From Skeletonema marinoi (Eukaryota; Bacillariophyta; Thalassiosirophyceae; Thalassiosirales; Thalassiosiraceae), in the NCBI GenBank assembly GCA_030544225.1, contig CM060489.1, positions 2,003,368-2,067,367 of the forward strand: a stretch of 64,000 nucleotides of DNA. Direction: 5' to 3'. The position numbers and the translations under genes are program-made. This document shows positions 1 to 11,333 of this stretch, in pieces (position 1 is the first letter of the stretch; every line of letters begins with the position of its first letter). The notes below the pieces were generated by a model. The model was given only the letters and a program-made list of their open reading frames with translations, searched no databases and was not told the DNA's origin.

Positions 1-1178
1 GCCATCTCTTCAGCTACCTGATCCACCCAAGGGAATTGGAGAGAAATTGCTTTCTTTGGTTGGTGCTGATATTGGATATGATGGAGAACCGCTTGCAAAG
101 GGGATAGATTTGACGATAAATCGTGGAGTGAAGTTAATTTTGAGAGGTCGTAAGTCACTCACATTGTATTGCTCGTATTAGTTGCTAAACTCACATACTC
201 ACAATGCATGCGCTTTAGCGAACGGAGCCGGAAAGTCAACTTTGTTGTCCAGTCTAAGAGGTAAGTTACCACTAATTCAAGGAAAGCGAGTTGAAAACGA
301 AAATCTTCGTCTGGGAGTATTTACGCAAGATCTTGCACAGGAGCTCGATGTCAATTCTCGAGCTATGGATTTGGTAACTGAGTATGCCCGAGAAGGCAAG
401 CACGGAGATATCACAATTTCCAATCAAGATGCGCGCGGTGTAATGGGCAGGTTAGGGCTGTCAGATGAGAAGCCTTTGAGAAAGATTGGAGAACTATCTG
501 GTGGAGAGAAGGCTCGAGTGGCATTGAGTATGTTTGCTTTAAAGGCAAGCAATCTTTTGTTACTTGGTAAGTGTCACTTTCTTGAAAATTATGTCTTATG
601 CTTGCAATAATGTTCCTCATATTCACAACTCTGTTTGTTATGAAGACGAACCGAGCAATCACTTGGATCAAGAATGCATCGAAGCTTTGGGCGACAGCTT
701 GTCAAATTGGGGCGGCAAGGACGGATCTGTAGTCGTTGTTTCCCACGACAGAGCGTTCTGTGAGCAGGTAGGCTTCACACACGTGGGCACAGTCAAAGAT
801 GGCAAATTGACCATCGAAGAGCGTGGATTGCAAGAAAGGGATTGGGAAAGATACGATATATCGTCAACACCATTGACTGGCGCCAGTGCGTCTGGAGAAG
901 CTGTAATAGAGTTGACTCCGGAGGAGAAAGCAGAGCAGGATAGAAAGAGAAAGTTGGCATTCAATGCACCAAAAAGAATACAAAAGATTGAAGAACTGAT
1001 CGAGAAATCTGAAGCCAAAATTGTGGAGTACGACGATGAAATGATGACGGTCGGCAATGATGTAGAAAAGCTTATGGCGTTGACAGATAAGAAGACAAAG
1101 GAAGAAGAGAATGTTGTTTCATTAATGGAGGAGTGGGAAGAGCTCGAAGATGTCATTGCAGAAATGGCCAGCCTGTAA
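1..1178 (+). CDS. ABC-F family ATPase (GCN20-like), C-terminal part, 5' end outside the window
   Basis: This is the second nucleotide-binding domain of an ABC-F protein, a soluble ATPase class that acts on ribosomes and translation and has no membrane domain. Two introns, 150-218 and 567-645, both GT-AG, join three exons. Splicing rebuilds a Walker A motif (GPNGAGKST) across the first junction and a Walker B (LLLLDEPSNHLD) across the second, which strongly supports both. The signature LSGGEKAR and the H-loop SHDR follow in the right order. The C-terminal 90 residues are a charged helical tail (EEKAEQDRKRK...), as in many ABC-F proteins. Translation ends at EMASL. The first domain and linker must lie upstream of the window. 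The family is certain; the subfamily (ABCF1/2/3) cannot be set from this half. Confidence 0.93.
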
Positions 1179-1286
1179 GAGGAAGACGATCTTGGGCTAT
1201 GTATGTAGGTTACAAGCATCTTGCTATTCATGTAGATTAATGCTATTATCATTACAAATGTCACTGATGTCAACCTGTATGCGCAA

Positions 1287-2679
1287 TTACAGCTCAACTC
1301 GAAATTGTTGTTCTTCTCCATAACCAGCTCCTACGACGAACTCCTTCCGAATCTTCCTCTCTGCATCATAGGCCACGAAGATGTGCCCAGGATGAGTCTG
1401 CTGCACCTCAACGCTCCCAGGATGAATAAGATCTGATACAACCACCTCTTCATTTGTGTGTGGATGCATCCAGTGAATTAGGATTGCACCTTCAAGGGCA
1501 TTCATAAATGAGACATTTGTGTAAAGTTGTTCTCCTTTCATCAAGGCTGGTATTGCTCTTTCAAGCTTTTCTATACGATCAGGTGTCAAATGCTGAATGA
1601 CAGCTTTTATGGAGGAGGGAGAATTCTCGTGCTGATGAGCTGTGGCAGCGGCACGGGGTATGATCCCAATGTTTGAGTGAACCAAATATGCAAGCATTAT
1701 GGTTGCTTCCGTAGCGATGGGTTGTGTTGCTACATTGTCTGCGTTTGAAGATTGAATTGTTTCATTTCAGCTCACGAGAAACAGTGGATAAAATGTGGAA
1801 AGCACTCGGTGAGTCTTGTCTTCGTTGGATGATTCCAAACATTACTGCATATGTTTGGAAGAAGATATCATGAGCTCGAAGAAAGGTCATCAAGTGTGGA
1901 TCATGAAATATCAACCAAGAATTCCCTTGGTATATCTGCGGCCAAACATGTGCAAACTCAATTAATGCTTTCATATCATCCAATTCGAAATTGCTCACCC
2001 CTATACTTGCAATGATTGGTGTACCTATGACTCCATCAGATCTCCGTCTCTCAGCTGCGTGTTCGTTGTACATTTCTTCAAGAGCTCGCCAGGAATCTTT
2101 CCATGCATTCTGTTTATCCAAGTGAGGTGGAGGCCCTGCGTCTTTGACAAACTGTGGCAGATTGTTCTCTTCTTCTTCACAATTCATCCATTCAACGTCA
2201 TCATTGCACCTTGGCCAATGCAAAAGCATATGCACGTATACTTGGCGCGTGTTCTTGGATGCAAGCTGATCTAACGACTCCCGTACAGAAATTTTAGTTC
2301 GCTCGTATCCCAAATGAGAATACCACACCTTTGTAACCACATGGAGAGGCGGCGGTTTGTCACTGCTGCCGCCTCCTCCTCTAGTCTGAGCACGACTAGC
2401 TGCATCAAAACTTGCAACTGCCTGTCCTAATATTTGCTCATTGTGAGAATTATGAGCAGTGTCAATGAGACGAATATCTTGTGATGGCATCAAGTTGGCG
2501 CTCACAACTTGTGGAATGAGTTCGTGCTGTAAGTTTCCAACGCCCATCCCAACGAGTGGGATGTGAATTCCATTGTTTAACTTGTATGTGAGGAGATCAT
2601 CGTCATCATCGCCGTAGGCAGAATATATCCTCGCCAGCAACAACAGAAATGGCAGCAGCAGCGCAGGTGTTGATACCAT
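1287..2679 (-). CDS. Aldo/keto reductase family protein with signal peptide, catalytic Tyr replaced
   Basis: Two exons are joined by a 46-bp GT-AG intron (1730-1775). The first exon begins with a hydrophobic leader (MVSTPALLLPFLLLLARIYSAYG) and carries the (beta/alpha)8 barrel hallmarks of AKRs: IPLVGMGVG, LIDTA, VVTKVW (the lysine strand) and LLHWP (the histidine). The second exon carries the late barrel motif SNIGIIPRA, matching the AKR cofactor-binding segment. In AKRs the catalytic tetrad is Asp, Tyr, Lys, His. Here Asp, Lys and His are in place, but the position after IDTA that normally holds Tyr reads Ser (IDTAHNSHNE). It is therefore probably an inactive or altered reductase of the secretory system. 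The last 80 residues (SVEVQQTHPGHIFVAYDAERKIRKEF) resemble no AKR part I know and may be an added domain. It lies head-to-head with the SulP gene. Confidence 0.85.
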
Positions 2680-3051
2680 GGTAAGTATTGCTACTGTTCG
2701 GTTGCCTTCAAAATGACACCTTGACTTCGATTTCTGGAGTTAGGAGGCAAGTAATAAGGTATCAATGAGATTCTAACGACCATATCATATTATCTATTGG
2801 TGGTCTATCTAAGTACAGTTGGTCAAAATGGAAAGTGGTGGACGTGGAGAAAGATGGAAATTCAAAAAAGAAGTGAGTTGAAGTTTTAAGTGTCGTTATG
2901 ACAAAATCCAGATGTTAAATCTCAAATCATTTTGTGAAGTTGATGGAGAAGATGATGGTTTGGTGCGTGTGACATTATTGAAGGTATCTGTGGTTGGTAC
3001 CATAGTGGATGATGTTGAGTAGATAAACTAATAATGAAGCGATAGAACAAA
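2680..3051. other. Intergenic region between two divergent genes
   Basis: 372 bp between the aldo/keto reductase and SulP start codons, so it must hold both promoters. I see no repeat, RNA gene or recognisable regulatory motif in it. Confidence 0.5.
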
Positions 3052-6033
3052 ATGAGTAAAGAAATACCTCCGAAGCGCGTTGCACCCCATATGGTGTCTC
3101 CTACAACTCGGCTGCTTCGTGATTCCATGCTGCATGGCAATCCAGATTTTTACGGAGCAATCGATGAAGAGTTTGATGGGAACGGCAGTAATAACGGCGT
3201 CAACACTCATCTATCTATTCATGCAACAAATAGCACCAGAAAACGCTCCATTCGTCGTCGGCCTCTTTTACATCGTCAGTGGAGAAGTATCGAAAGTGTG
3301 GCGTCACAATTGCCTGCAATCGCTCTCGTGACGTTATTTCACTTGATGGTCGGCATTCCCTTTGGTGTTTCCTACTTTCCAGGTGGGTTGGAAATCTTCT
3401 ACGTTTGCCGCAGGAGACTGATATCTCTACATCTGATGGAGGAGGATTTGTGATGGATGGGACCTTCCCAATTGCTCACAAGGAAGCACTGGGTATCCGC
3501 ATGTTTTTGTTCAGTACAATCATTAGGACAGTTGACCATGACGTATGCATCTAACTTTCGCAACTGCATAGCACTTCAAATGGTTGAGAACGTACCATTC
3601 TGCCAGAGTTTGTCTTATATTGTGATATCACATCAAGGATACGGAAGGGAAGCTCTATCTACATTATTCTTCTTGTTTGGGCTTGCTTCTGTCATCGTTG
3701 GAGCATGTGTTCTACACGTTGGGTAGATTCGAATTGGGAAAGTGTGTTGTTACTTTTTCCTGCACACGTACTGGTTGGATGCATAGGTGGTATTGGCGTA
3801 TTCATCGCGAAAACTGGACTAGAAGTTACAGGCAAACGCTAGCTTTGGGATGGTCTTCTTTGAAAAAATGCCCTTGCTACTAGTTGTTTTCGGGTTTGAG
3901 GCTGGCTTGAGAGTTCTCAATCATTTGACAAAAGATTCAACTGGCACATCGAGATATCCCCTTTTATCTCCAATCTACTTTTGCTTGATCACTCCCGTGT
4001 TTTATCTGGGTATTTGGGCAAGTGGGATAAGTATTGAGACTGCTTTTTCAGAAGGATATTTCTTTCCTCCACTGGATGACTCCTCTGGTGATGGTAGTGT
4101 CATATCTTTCCTTTCTCCTCTCTGGAGTGAAAGTACTTGGGATATCTTTCGAATAGTAGACTTTTCAACAATATCATGGGCTGCCGTGACAGAATCTATC
4201 CCTACAATGGTCGCGCTTGTCCTGTTCTCTCTGGTAAGCAATTTTAGTGTGCACATCAAATGTCAAATATGTACACATACTCACAACCAATTCCTTTCAT
4301 GTGTAAACATCATAAGATTCATGTACCGATAAACATCCCAGCATTTGCAGTATCGAGTGATGTTGATGTAGAAATCAATGCTGAACTCGTTGCTCACGGC
4401 TACAGCAATGGCATTGTGGGCTTGTTTGGTGGCTTGCAAAATTACATGGCTGTGAGTTTCACTATCTTTACACTTTGCTATTATTTTATTGAATGGCAAC
4501 CTCATTTATATCCTTGGAATCTTTCTAGTCTGTTCTTCAGTACACTCAGTCGATTATATACTACAAGTCTGGAGGTAATGGACGCGCTTCGTCCCTCGCA
4601 GTGGCAGGTTTGACGTCTGTTTTGTTCTTCATTGGACCGTCGGTTGCGTCTTATATGCCCCGATGTATGGCAGGAACACTGCTTCTCCACTGTGGAATAG
4701 ATTTGTTTTTAGAAGGAGTCTATGATTCATATGGGAAGTATGACTACCTCGAGTACGCTGGAATTTGGGCTATCACTGTTGTCATGACAACGTTTGGAAT
4801 GGAAGCTGCTTTGCTCATGGGCGCAGTATCTGCTCTCCTTACATATGCAATTCAGTCTGTTACCTACTTGTCACCAGTTAGAGGGTCAATGACCGCCGCA
4901 ACTCTGCGGAGTAGTGAATGGAACCGAAGTCCTGAGGCATTCAACGTGCTTGATTCTGATATAACTGGGAGAGTGAAAATCGAAGTCATACAGTTGCAAG
5001 GGCATCTTTTTTTCGGAAACATCTCTCTCTTCGGTGAGAGTATCAAGAAAATCATACAAAGTAACCCGGCAGGGAAATTACCCTTCATTGTGAGTTCGTC
5101 AAATGATTTGATTAGGATTGCCTGCTTCTTGTAATTACTCAACATTCTTTGCTCACGTATCTCCCACAGGTCATCATTGACTTCACACTCGTGTTGGGAA
5201 TCGACAGCTCTGCAGCTCAGGCTATTATAAAACTTCGAGATCAACTCTCGCATCAGTTAGGTACAAAACTCGTCGTATTTGTTCCAGGTTCGGCATCTGG
5301 CTTTCCTTGCGAGATTAATATCTCGGAGCAATTGAATACAGCTAGAAATTTCAGTGGAAGCCACGTATGCGAAGACATGGATCAAGCCTTGATCTATGCC
5401 GAGGTGAGAAACTGTGTGTGAATATTTGACTTCAATGTGAGAGATCAGCAAACAGCTCAACATGTGAATCTTTTTCTTCAGGATGCGCTCATCGCAACAG
5501 TGAACAAGAATCTGCTGTACGATAGCATCAAAGGCTCTTTCTTGAGCAATGATCAGAAAGACATCATTAGTATTGAAGATGAGAAGAGCCATGCGATAGA
5601 GCTGCTCTTCCGCAAATGTCCTGGAGAGAGTCGTCAAGTAGTAGAAAAATTCTTATCTTATTTTACTCGTGAGACATACAACAAAGGAGATGTACTGTGG
5701 AAGCAAGGTACGAAAAGCGACAGCGCAAAGCTTCTTGTGTCAGGTGATTTGATCTCCAAGCTTGAATACGAGGCGGAAACAACAGAGACGATATCGATTG
5801 GGAGTGTTATTGGCGAGTCGGGCCTTGTTCAAGGGTCTAATCGAAACAGTACCGTCTACGTATTGGTGGACAATACTATTTTGTATAGCCTAAGTTCGGA
5901 AGCATGGGAGATAATGAAGAAGGATGACCTTCGGTCGGCTCAATTGCTTTACTCAATTGTCGTTCGATATCTTACTCTAAGAGTGCAGCACGTAAGTAAC
6001 CGGATCTTTGAGACCCGCTGCCTACCCATTTGA
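3052..6033 (+). CDS. SulP/SLC26-type anion transporter with STAS and cyclic-nucleotide-binding domains (frame-broken)
   Basis: A multi-pass anion transporter of the SulP family. In order: N-terminal region with the conserved LMVGIPFGVSYFP, transmembrane segments (FPAHVLVGCIGGIG, VALVLFSL, GGLQNYM, SLAVAGLTSVLFFIGP), a STAS domain (VIIDFTLVLGIDSSAA) and a C-terminal cNMP/CAP-type beta roll (YNKGDVLWKQGT... SVIGESGLVQG). Introns that restore frame lie at 4234-4316, 4452-4540 (acceptor could be 4528), 5090-5169 and 5404-5481. Between about 3380 and 3860 the conserved sequence passes through all three frames by steps of one extra base at five or more places (near 3383, 3432, 3525, 3710, 3745 and 3835) with no room for introns. 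The residues around them remain conserved, so I suspect sequence error rather than decay. The C-terminus after VQH at about 5993 may be an unspliced intron start, so the true end is uncertain. Confidence 0.8.
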
Positions 6034-6070
6034 AGACTGTTGGGAAAGTTGGTGATCTGATTGTTGACAT

Positions 6071-6675
6071 TCACCACTTTCCATAGATAGAATTGATTTC
6101 ATCCTCCACATCCAGCAGCTCGTCTTCAATAGAATTAATGTCATAATAGGATCCCCGCATAGCATTATTTCCTTGTGATCTCTCTTCTTTTGCTCTTTCT
6201 ACTAATCCGGGTATATTTGACTGGAAAGACTCCTTTGTCTTCGTTTCTATGTTGCCATCTCTGGAATAGGTGGTGGATTGGTATACAGTGCTGCTGTAGT
6301 AAACTACGTTGCTTCCACCAAATAGGTTTCCAAATAAAAGTCGCAAGAACAGAGTCACCAGTACAATTGGTATAGCTAATTGGCGAATGATTGCAAAAGG
6401 TCCATTGTTTGTGATTTTGTCTTCTTTTGTTACTTTCTGCTTCTTAGCTCGCCGCCCACCTATGCGAGCTGTTGACCGTTTCGCGATCCTGGTTCGTTTT
6501 GATTTGAGGGAGACTCAAGCAGGGCCGGCACACCAACAACTGAATGTCGATTTACTTTGGGATGATGGTGCACCGACCTACAGATACGTGGAGTTGTAAA
6601 CGCTAAAGCAGTGTTAGAAACCACCACTAGTATGATTGTAGCAGTAGTCGAAAGAAGTGTATGTAGCGCCACCAT
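6071..6675 (-). CDS. Plastid-targeted membrane protein, unknown function (one frame break)
   Basis: The N-terminus is a clear diatom bipartite plastid signal: a hydrophobic signal peptide, then TALAF|TTP, the ASAFAP-type cleavage motif with Phe at +1. The second half (6071-6420) contains a basic stretch (GGRRAKKQKVTKEDK), a hydrophobic segment (IPIVLVTLFLRLLFGNLFGG), likely a membrane span, and an acidic tail. The two halves are in different frames, with a switch near 6515; a single missing base or two extra bases would explain it, and I see no intron. I do not recognise the family. It is divergently transcribed from the gene at 6887 with about 210 bp between the start codons. Confidence 0.6.
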
Positions 6676-6886
6676 GTTATCTTCGACAGTAAAGAGAGGG
6701 GCGGGGATAGATCACCATGGAAGAAGTTGCAGTGAAGTGCTAGCCTAAAAGTGCAACACGCAGAGAGCAAAGCAAGCCCCTCGACGGAACAAAGTGAGCT
6801 CGTGATGTATGGCGCCAATAATGTTGCTGAAGAATGAAGAGCTTGTAATATGTAGAGGACAATCAGGACGGTAACTCTGCAGCATC

Positions 6887-7789
6887 ATGAACGTCGTCCT
6901 CCGCTTCTCCTCTCTCCTGCTACTGTTGTTGTGTTGTCCGGCACGCACCATATTGGCATTTTCACCAAACTCTCACGGCGGCATTTGTTCTTCTCGTCAT
7001 CGCTTGCCTATCTTGAGCTCGTCGTCATCTAAATTTGGCCTACCATCGAATGACAATATATCTGACTGCAATGATACTCTGCATCAAAGTCAACCTTTCG
7101 ACAAAACATATAATCAGATTAAATCAACGGATCAGACATTCCAGGGGATAAGTCGGTGGGTTGCAGCTTCTCTGGCTGCAGCCATTATGCTGAGCTTTTC
7201 ATTCACTTCGTTAGCTGCGGATAAAGATATCATCGCAGAAATGGGGTTGAAGCAGCCGACAGAATTTAGACCACAAATCAGACTTACTGAAGATGCGTTA
7301 AACTCGGTATCTACCAAATCAAAAGCAAGGACGCCCATTCTGCAAGGTCTTGTGTACTTCCCTGAACGTGCAAGAGACAAACCAGACGATACTACATCTA
7401 TCTCTACCTCAACACCTTCACAGGAACCCTTGGATTACTACAGTGACATTCTGGTTCTGACTGCTGTATCTGCAAAGGATGCAAGTGGACCAATACTAGC
7501 AGGAGCCAAATTCCCAGTCTCTTCCGTTCGATTTCCATTTTCATTCTCAATGTATGAACAAAACTTATTGCTTAAACGTGCTGGGGTGAAAGAAGCTTGG
7601 GAAGACGTACAAAACACGAGCGATGTAATCATGAAGGCGTATATCTGTCCAAGCGATGCAGTGGCGTTCCCATGTGAAGATAAAGAGGTAAAAAAGTATT
7701 CTGAAGGCGTTGCAAAACTGATCACTGAGTTGCCTGGATTAAAGGAAGGAGAAGTGATACGCGCGCCAGCATCACTGCCCTTGAAGTAG
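6887..7789 (+). CDS. Plastid-targeted, probably thylakoid-lumen protein of unknown function
   Basis: 300 residues, no intron. The leader MNVVLRFSSLLLLLLCCPARTILAF|SPN is a signal peptide with a diatom plastid motif (LAFSP). About 90 residues on, a second hydrophobic stretch (WVAASLAAAIMLSFSFTSLAAD) ends in an Ala-X-Ala-like site, the pattern expected for a second signal that crosses the thylakoid membrane. The mature part has an extended domain (SDILVLTAVSAKDASGPILAGAKFPVSS) that loosely recalls the C-terminal beta domain of bacterial cytochrome c maturation proteins of the CcmI/CycH type. That resemblance is weak and is a guess. The C-terminus is a helical region with two Cys (ICPSDAVAFPCED). 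The gene ends about 190 bp from the convergent aldolase gene. Confidence 0.75.
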   Translation: MNVVLRFSSLLLLLLCCPARTILAFSPNSHGGICSSRHRLPILSSSSSKFGLPSNDNISDCNDTLHQSQPFDKTYNQIKSTDQTFQGISRWVAASLAAAIMLSFSFTSLAADKDIIAEMGLKQPTEFRPQIRLTEDALNSVSTKSKARTPILQGLVYFPERARDKPDDTTSISTSTPSQEPLDYYSDILVLTAVSAKDASGPILAGAKFPVSSVRFPFSFSMYEQNLLLKRAGVKEAWEDVQNTSDVIMKAYICPSDAVAFPCEDKEVKKYSEGVAKLITELPGLKEGEVIRAPASLPLK

Positions 7790-7981
7790 CAATAAATATC
7801 ATAAACTGTCTCTTTTATCCAACAATTCTTCTAAATAAGTACTTTCTATTGTGTAGATACAAACCACGGATTGTGTGCGCATGGCTATAAAGCATGAGAA
7901 AAGCAACAATCCGTATACCTCCAAGGCTCAGTCTGTTTAAGCATTAACATTGTGATCTTTAGCCAAGTGACAAGCTATCAT

Positions 7982-9478
7982 TTAAACAGGGAGTCCTCCA
8001 CGTCGTGGTCCGAGAACATTGTCGGCTTCCTCAGCTGCTCCAAGACCAAGAATGTTTGTGCATTTGAGATCAGCGAAGCATTGATCTAAACGGTTGACGG
8101 TATTTGTCTCAGCTGCGCGTAGTGCTTCCCGAGGCTGATATGGAGAATAAGTATTTGGTTAGAATACGAAAGCGAAAGGAAAAGCAGAGGAGAAATGTAT
8201 AAAGAATACTTACATCATAGTACTTCTTGTTTGGCTTATCGGCTCCCTTCAGGGTTTCCAATTTGTCCTTGCAAATAATCGTGCCATTTTTTCTCGAAAT
8301 TCTTGATACCTTCCCAATACGACCATTGTGTGTCGGTATCAATGTTCATCTTAATCACTCCGTAACCAATTGCTTCCTGAATATCGCTGACATCTGATCC
8401 AGATCCTCCGTGGAACACGAAGCTAACGGGTTTCTTATCAGCGGGTGCTTTGTCGCCAAGTTTCTCACTAATGTAGGCTTGTGCCCTTGTGAGAATCTTA
8501 GGTTCAAGACGAACATTTCCAGGGCTGTAAACTCCGTGAACATTTCCGAAAGCCGCAGCCACAGTGAACATATTTGAAATAGGGGTAAGCGCATCATAAA
8601 CCTGGAAGATTTCTTCTGGCTTCGAGTAGAGGTCTTCAATAGCAACGTCCTCGTTGTTAACACCATCCTCTTCTCCACCAGTGATACCGAGTTCCATCTC
8701 TAGGAGCATACCAATCTTAGCAAAACGAGTAAGGTAGTCTTTGCAGATATCAATGTTCTCCTCGATGGGCTCTTCCGACAAGTCGATCATGTGTGAGGAA
8801 AACAAAGGCTCTCCGTGTTTGGCATGATAACGCTCTGATGCTGCCAAAAGTCCGTCGACCCATGGAAGAAGCTTCTTCGCACAATGATCAGTGTGAAGAA
8901 TAACAGGGACACCGTATTGTTCTGCCATTGTACGAACGTGGAATGCTCCAGAAACTGGCACCAGCTATTGCCGCAGGCGTAGTTTTTGTTGCTGAGACCT
9001 TTGCCACCGTAGAACTAGGAGCATCCGGTTGCCATACATCCGGTCGTTAGCACATATCATAAACACAGCGACAGAACGAAATAAACATAGAAATAATATT
9101 ATACTCACTTGAGATCCTCCGGATGAGAACTGGATGATGATAGGGGCATCATTCTTACGAGCAGCCTCGAGGCATGCATTAATACCAGATGATGACACAC
9201 AGTTGACCGCAGGGATGGCATAACCATTTTCCTTGGCAGTGGTCGAGCAAATCAAGCATAGCCTGACCTGTCACAACACCCGGGTGGACACTGGCTGGCA
9301 TATTAGGGAAGCTATCCATGGCACATTCATCCTCACACGGAGTGCCAAGCTCCTCGGAAATGGTCTCTTTGAGAGAAACAGGTGACACTTTTGCAGTTCT
9401 CCTGACTCCAGCGGTGAAAGCATCGGCAGCTCCACTGCCGAGGACAATACTAGCAAACAAAGCAGCTGAAAACTTCAT
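7982..9478 (-). CDS. Class II fructose-1,6-bisphosphate aldolase, plastid-targeted (frame-broken)
   Basis: This is a zinc-dependent aldolase, which joins DHAP and glyceraldehyde-3-phosphate in the Calvin cycle and gluconeogenesis. The start chosen is the Met of MKFSAALFASIVLGSGAADAF|TAG, giving a signal peptide and an ASAFAP-type plastid motif. Family blocks follow in order: HPGVVTGQAMLDLLD, NGYAIPAVNC, KGLSNKNYA, GVPVILHTDHCAKK (metal ligands), EMELGITGGEEDGV, AAFGNVHGVY, FHGGSGS and MNIDTDTQW. Introns at 9015-9108 and 8135-8213 fit GT-AG and restore the protein; the last exon ends GPRRGGLPV. Four single extra bases break the frame, near 9245, 8978, 8960 and 8242; removing each would give the expected family sequence. 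FBPase, the next enzyme of the same pathway, is the next gene upstream in the same orientation. Confidence 0.9.
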
Positions 9479-10305
9479 CTTCGATATAATTGGCGTCTCT
9501 CCTCCTGTCAACTTGAGGTAATGAACGGTGAAGTCGATGGCTTCCTTCTACTTGACAAGTGATGATGATAAGCTTGTCACCTCTTCAAAAGATGAGTTCA
9601 AGTGCGTGTCAATTGTGGCTGATTTAGAGGGCAAATACAAAATTGCCCCGAATGAGATGATAAGTAGAAAGTCCTTATCGTAATGATTCTCTATGAAAAA
9701 CTCCTTCGCGGGCAGGGATGTGCGGCTGCATTTGCCCTCGTGATATTGCCCTCTAACTTTCTGCTCAGAAGATTTCCAGGAGGTCTGTCCTGTCGAGGAA
9801 TGTCTTCTCCTCTTCAGCAGAATGAGATACAATTCTCCTGGAGATCTCTGGCGAGATGGCTACAATACCTACGCCGTCGCGTTCACCATAAGTAATGGGT
9901 GTACTTATGTATGTAGCTCTTTGTCACGAGAGCACTTCTCTTCTGCAAGGAAGAAGAACAACAATTCATATATGTCTTCTTCGGGTCCATTCATTGTGGT
10001 CTCCTCTATTTTGTCAACACATTGGCTTCTTTCAAGCACAAGGTAAAGACACAGTAATAAATAATGCAGTCTCTCAAATAAAAACTCAGATTTACACATC
10101 TCTTACAAACTAGCAAAAATGTCACAAGACACCAAGTCATTCTTACTATGTTCATCTTGGTGGTTGCTTTCTGTCCCCATCAGAAGCGTATGCGCTTGCA
10201 TCCTGCTAAGTCTAAACTTGCAGGAATAGTAGGCTCCTGTTTTTCAGTACAACTAAAGAGTAGCATGCTTTGTCCAATACCAACCCTGGCATAGACTTAG
10301 CGAAA
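9479..10305. other. Intergenic region between aldolase and FBPase
   Basis: About 830 bp without a gene I can support. Small open frames on both strands show no domain, signal peptide or family resemblance. No repeat or RNA gene was seen. Confidence 0.5.
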
Positions 10306-11333
10306 TTAAAGGGTGGGTGTTTCGATTCCAGCCTTCTTGTAGCAGTCGTAGATAACGCCAACATCCCTTGGTCCACCCATGATGATTGGGCACTTGCAGT
10401 GAATAGCATCAGGAGTTAGCTCGGCAACGCGTCCAATCTTGCCCTCAAAGTATCCAGTTGATGCAATTCCTCCAGCCTTGCTCGATGATGAGTGCCATAG
10501 GAATTCCTTCAGTAGAGACAACGAAGCTTGCCTTTTGGGCTCTTCTTGTCTGCTGGGTAGATGTAAATTCCTCCGTACAGAAGAGTTCTGTGAATGTCAG
10601 CCACCATTGAACCCACATAACGAGCAGTGTAGGGCTTTCCATCAATGCCATTCTTGAAAGCCTCAACGGCATCCTTGATGGGCTGGTCCCAATGAATGAA
10701 GTTACCCTCATTGCAAGAATAGATTCTCTTGCCTCCATCGACTGGGAACTTCATATCGAAGCGAGTGTGGACAAACTCTCCAATGGTAGGATCAAGGCAG
10801 AATCCTTCAACAGTACTACCCTGGAATGTGAACACAAGCTCGGTGGCAGAAGAGTAGGCACAGTAATCCAGCGCAGATGCATTCAGCTCCCGAACGAAGC
10901 AAATCGTTCACAGATCCATCCTTCTTCTCATAGACAGAGAAAATAGTTCCAACCGAGACATTGCAGTCAATAGTTGGAAGAACCATCGAGAGGGTCGAAA
11001 GCTACACAGAACTTTCCTGCCTTGTCGGCGGGAACAATAATTGGTTCCTCATTCTCCTCGGACACAAGAACGCTGCAGACACCGCTGTTCACCAATGCAT
11101 TGATCATCATATCGTTGGACATGACATCAAGCTTTTTCTGGTCATCTCCAGTAGAGTTCACTTCACCAGCGAGACCAGTAAAGCTGAGCCACACCAGCAC
11201 GTCCAACAGCGGAGGCAATAAGTTTGAAGGAAGTGGCGAGGGAGTTCAGAAGAAGAACAAGTTCGGCATCCTTTGTGTTGTTCATAACATATCTGTTAAG
11301 AGTGGGGGCATCGACGTCAAATTTAAGCGACAT
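10306..11333 (-). CDS. Fructose-1,6-bisphosphatase, class I, probably cytosolic (frame-broken)
   Basis: The enzyme removes the 1-phosphate of fructose-1,6-bisphosphate. Family blocks are in order: STGDDQKKLDVMSNDM, FDPLDGSSN (metal site), DCNVSVGTIFSVYEK, GEFVHTRFDMKFP, SCNEGN, GGIYIYPADKKSPKGKLR (substrate site) and AGGIASTG, ending CYKKAGIETPTL. The start MSLKFDVDAPTLNRYVM carries no signal peptide or plastid motif, so it is probably the cytosolic, gluconeogenic form. The length, about 340 residues, is normal. Five single-base shifts interrupt the frame (near 11176, 10973, 10860, 10523 and 10480). Each is one extra base, and in every case the family sequence continues exactly in the next frame. 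With this many shifts and no visible amino acid decay, sequence error is likelier than a pseudogene. No intron seen. Confidence 0.9.

Noticed and set aside
3052-6033. Explaining the SulP frame changes by very short introns
   Set aside because: The gaps between conserved blocks are zero to a few codons, so no intron fits. The four real introns in the gene are 78-89 bp with good splice sites.
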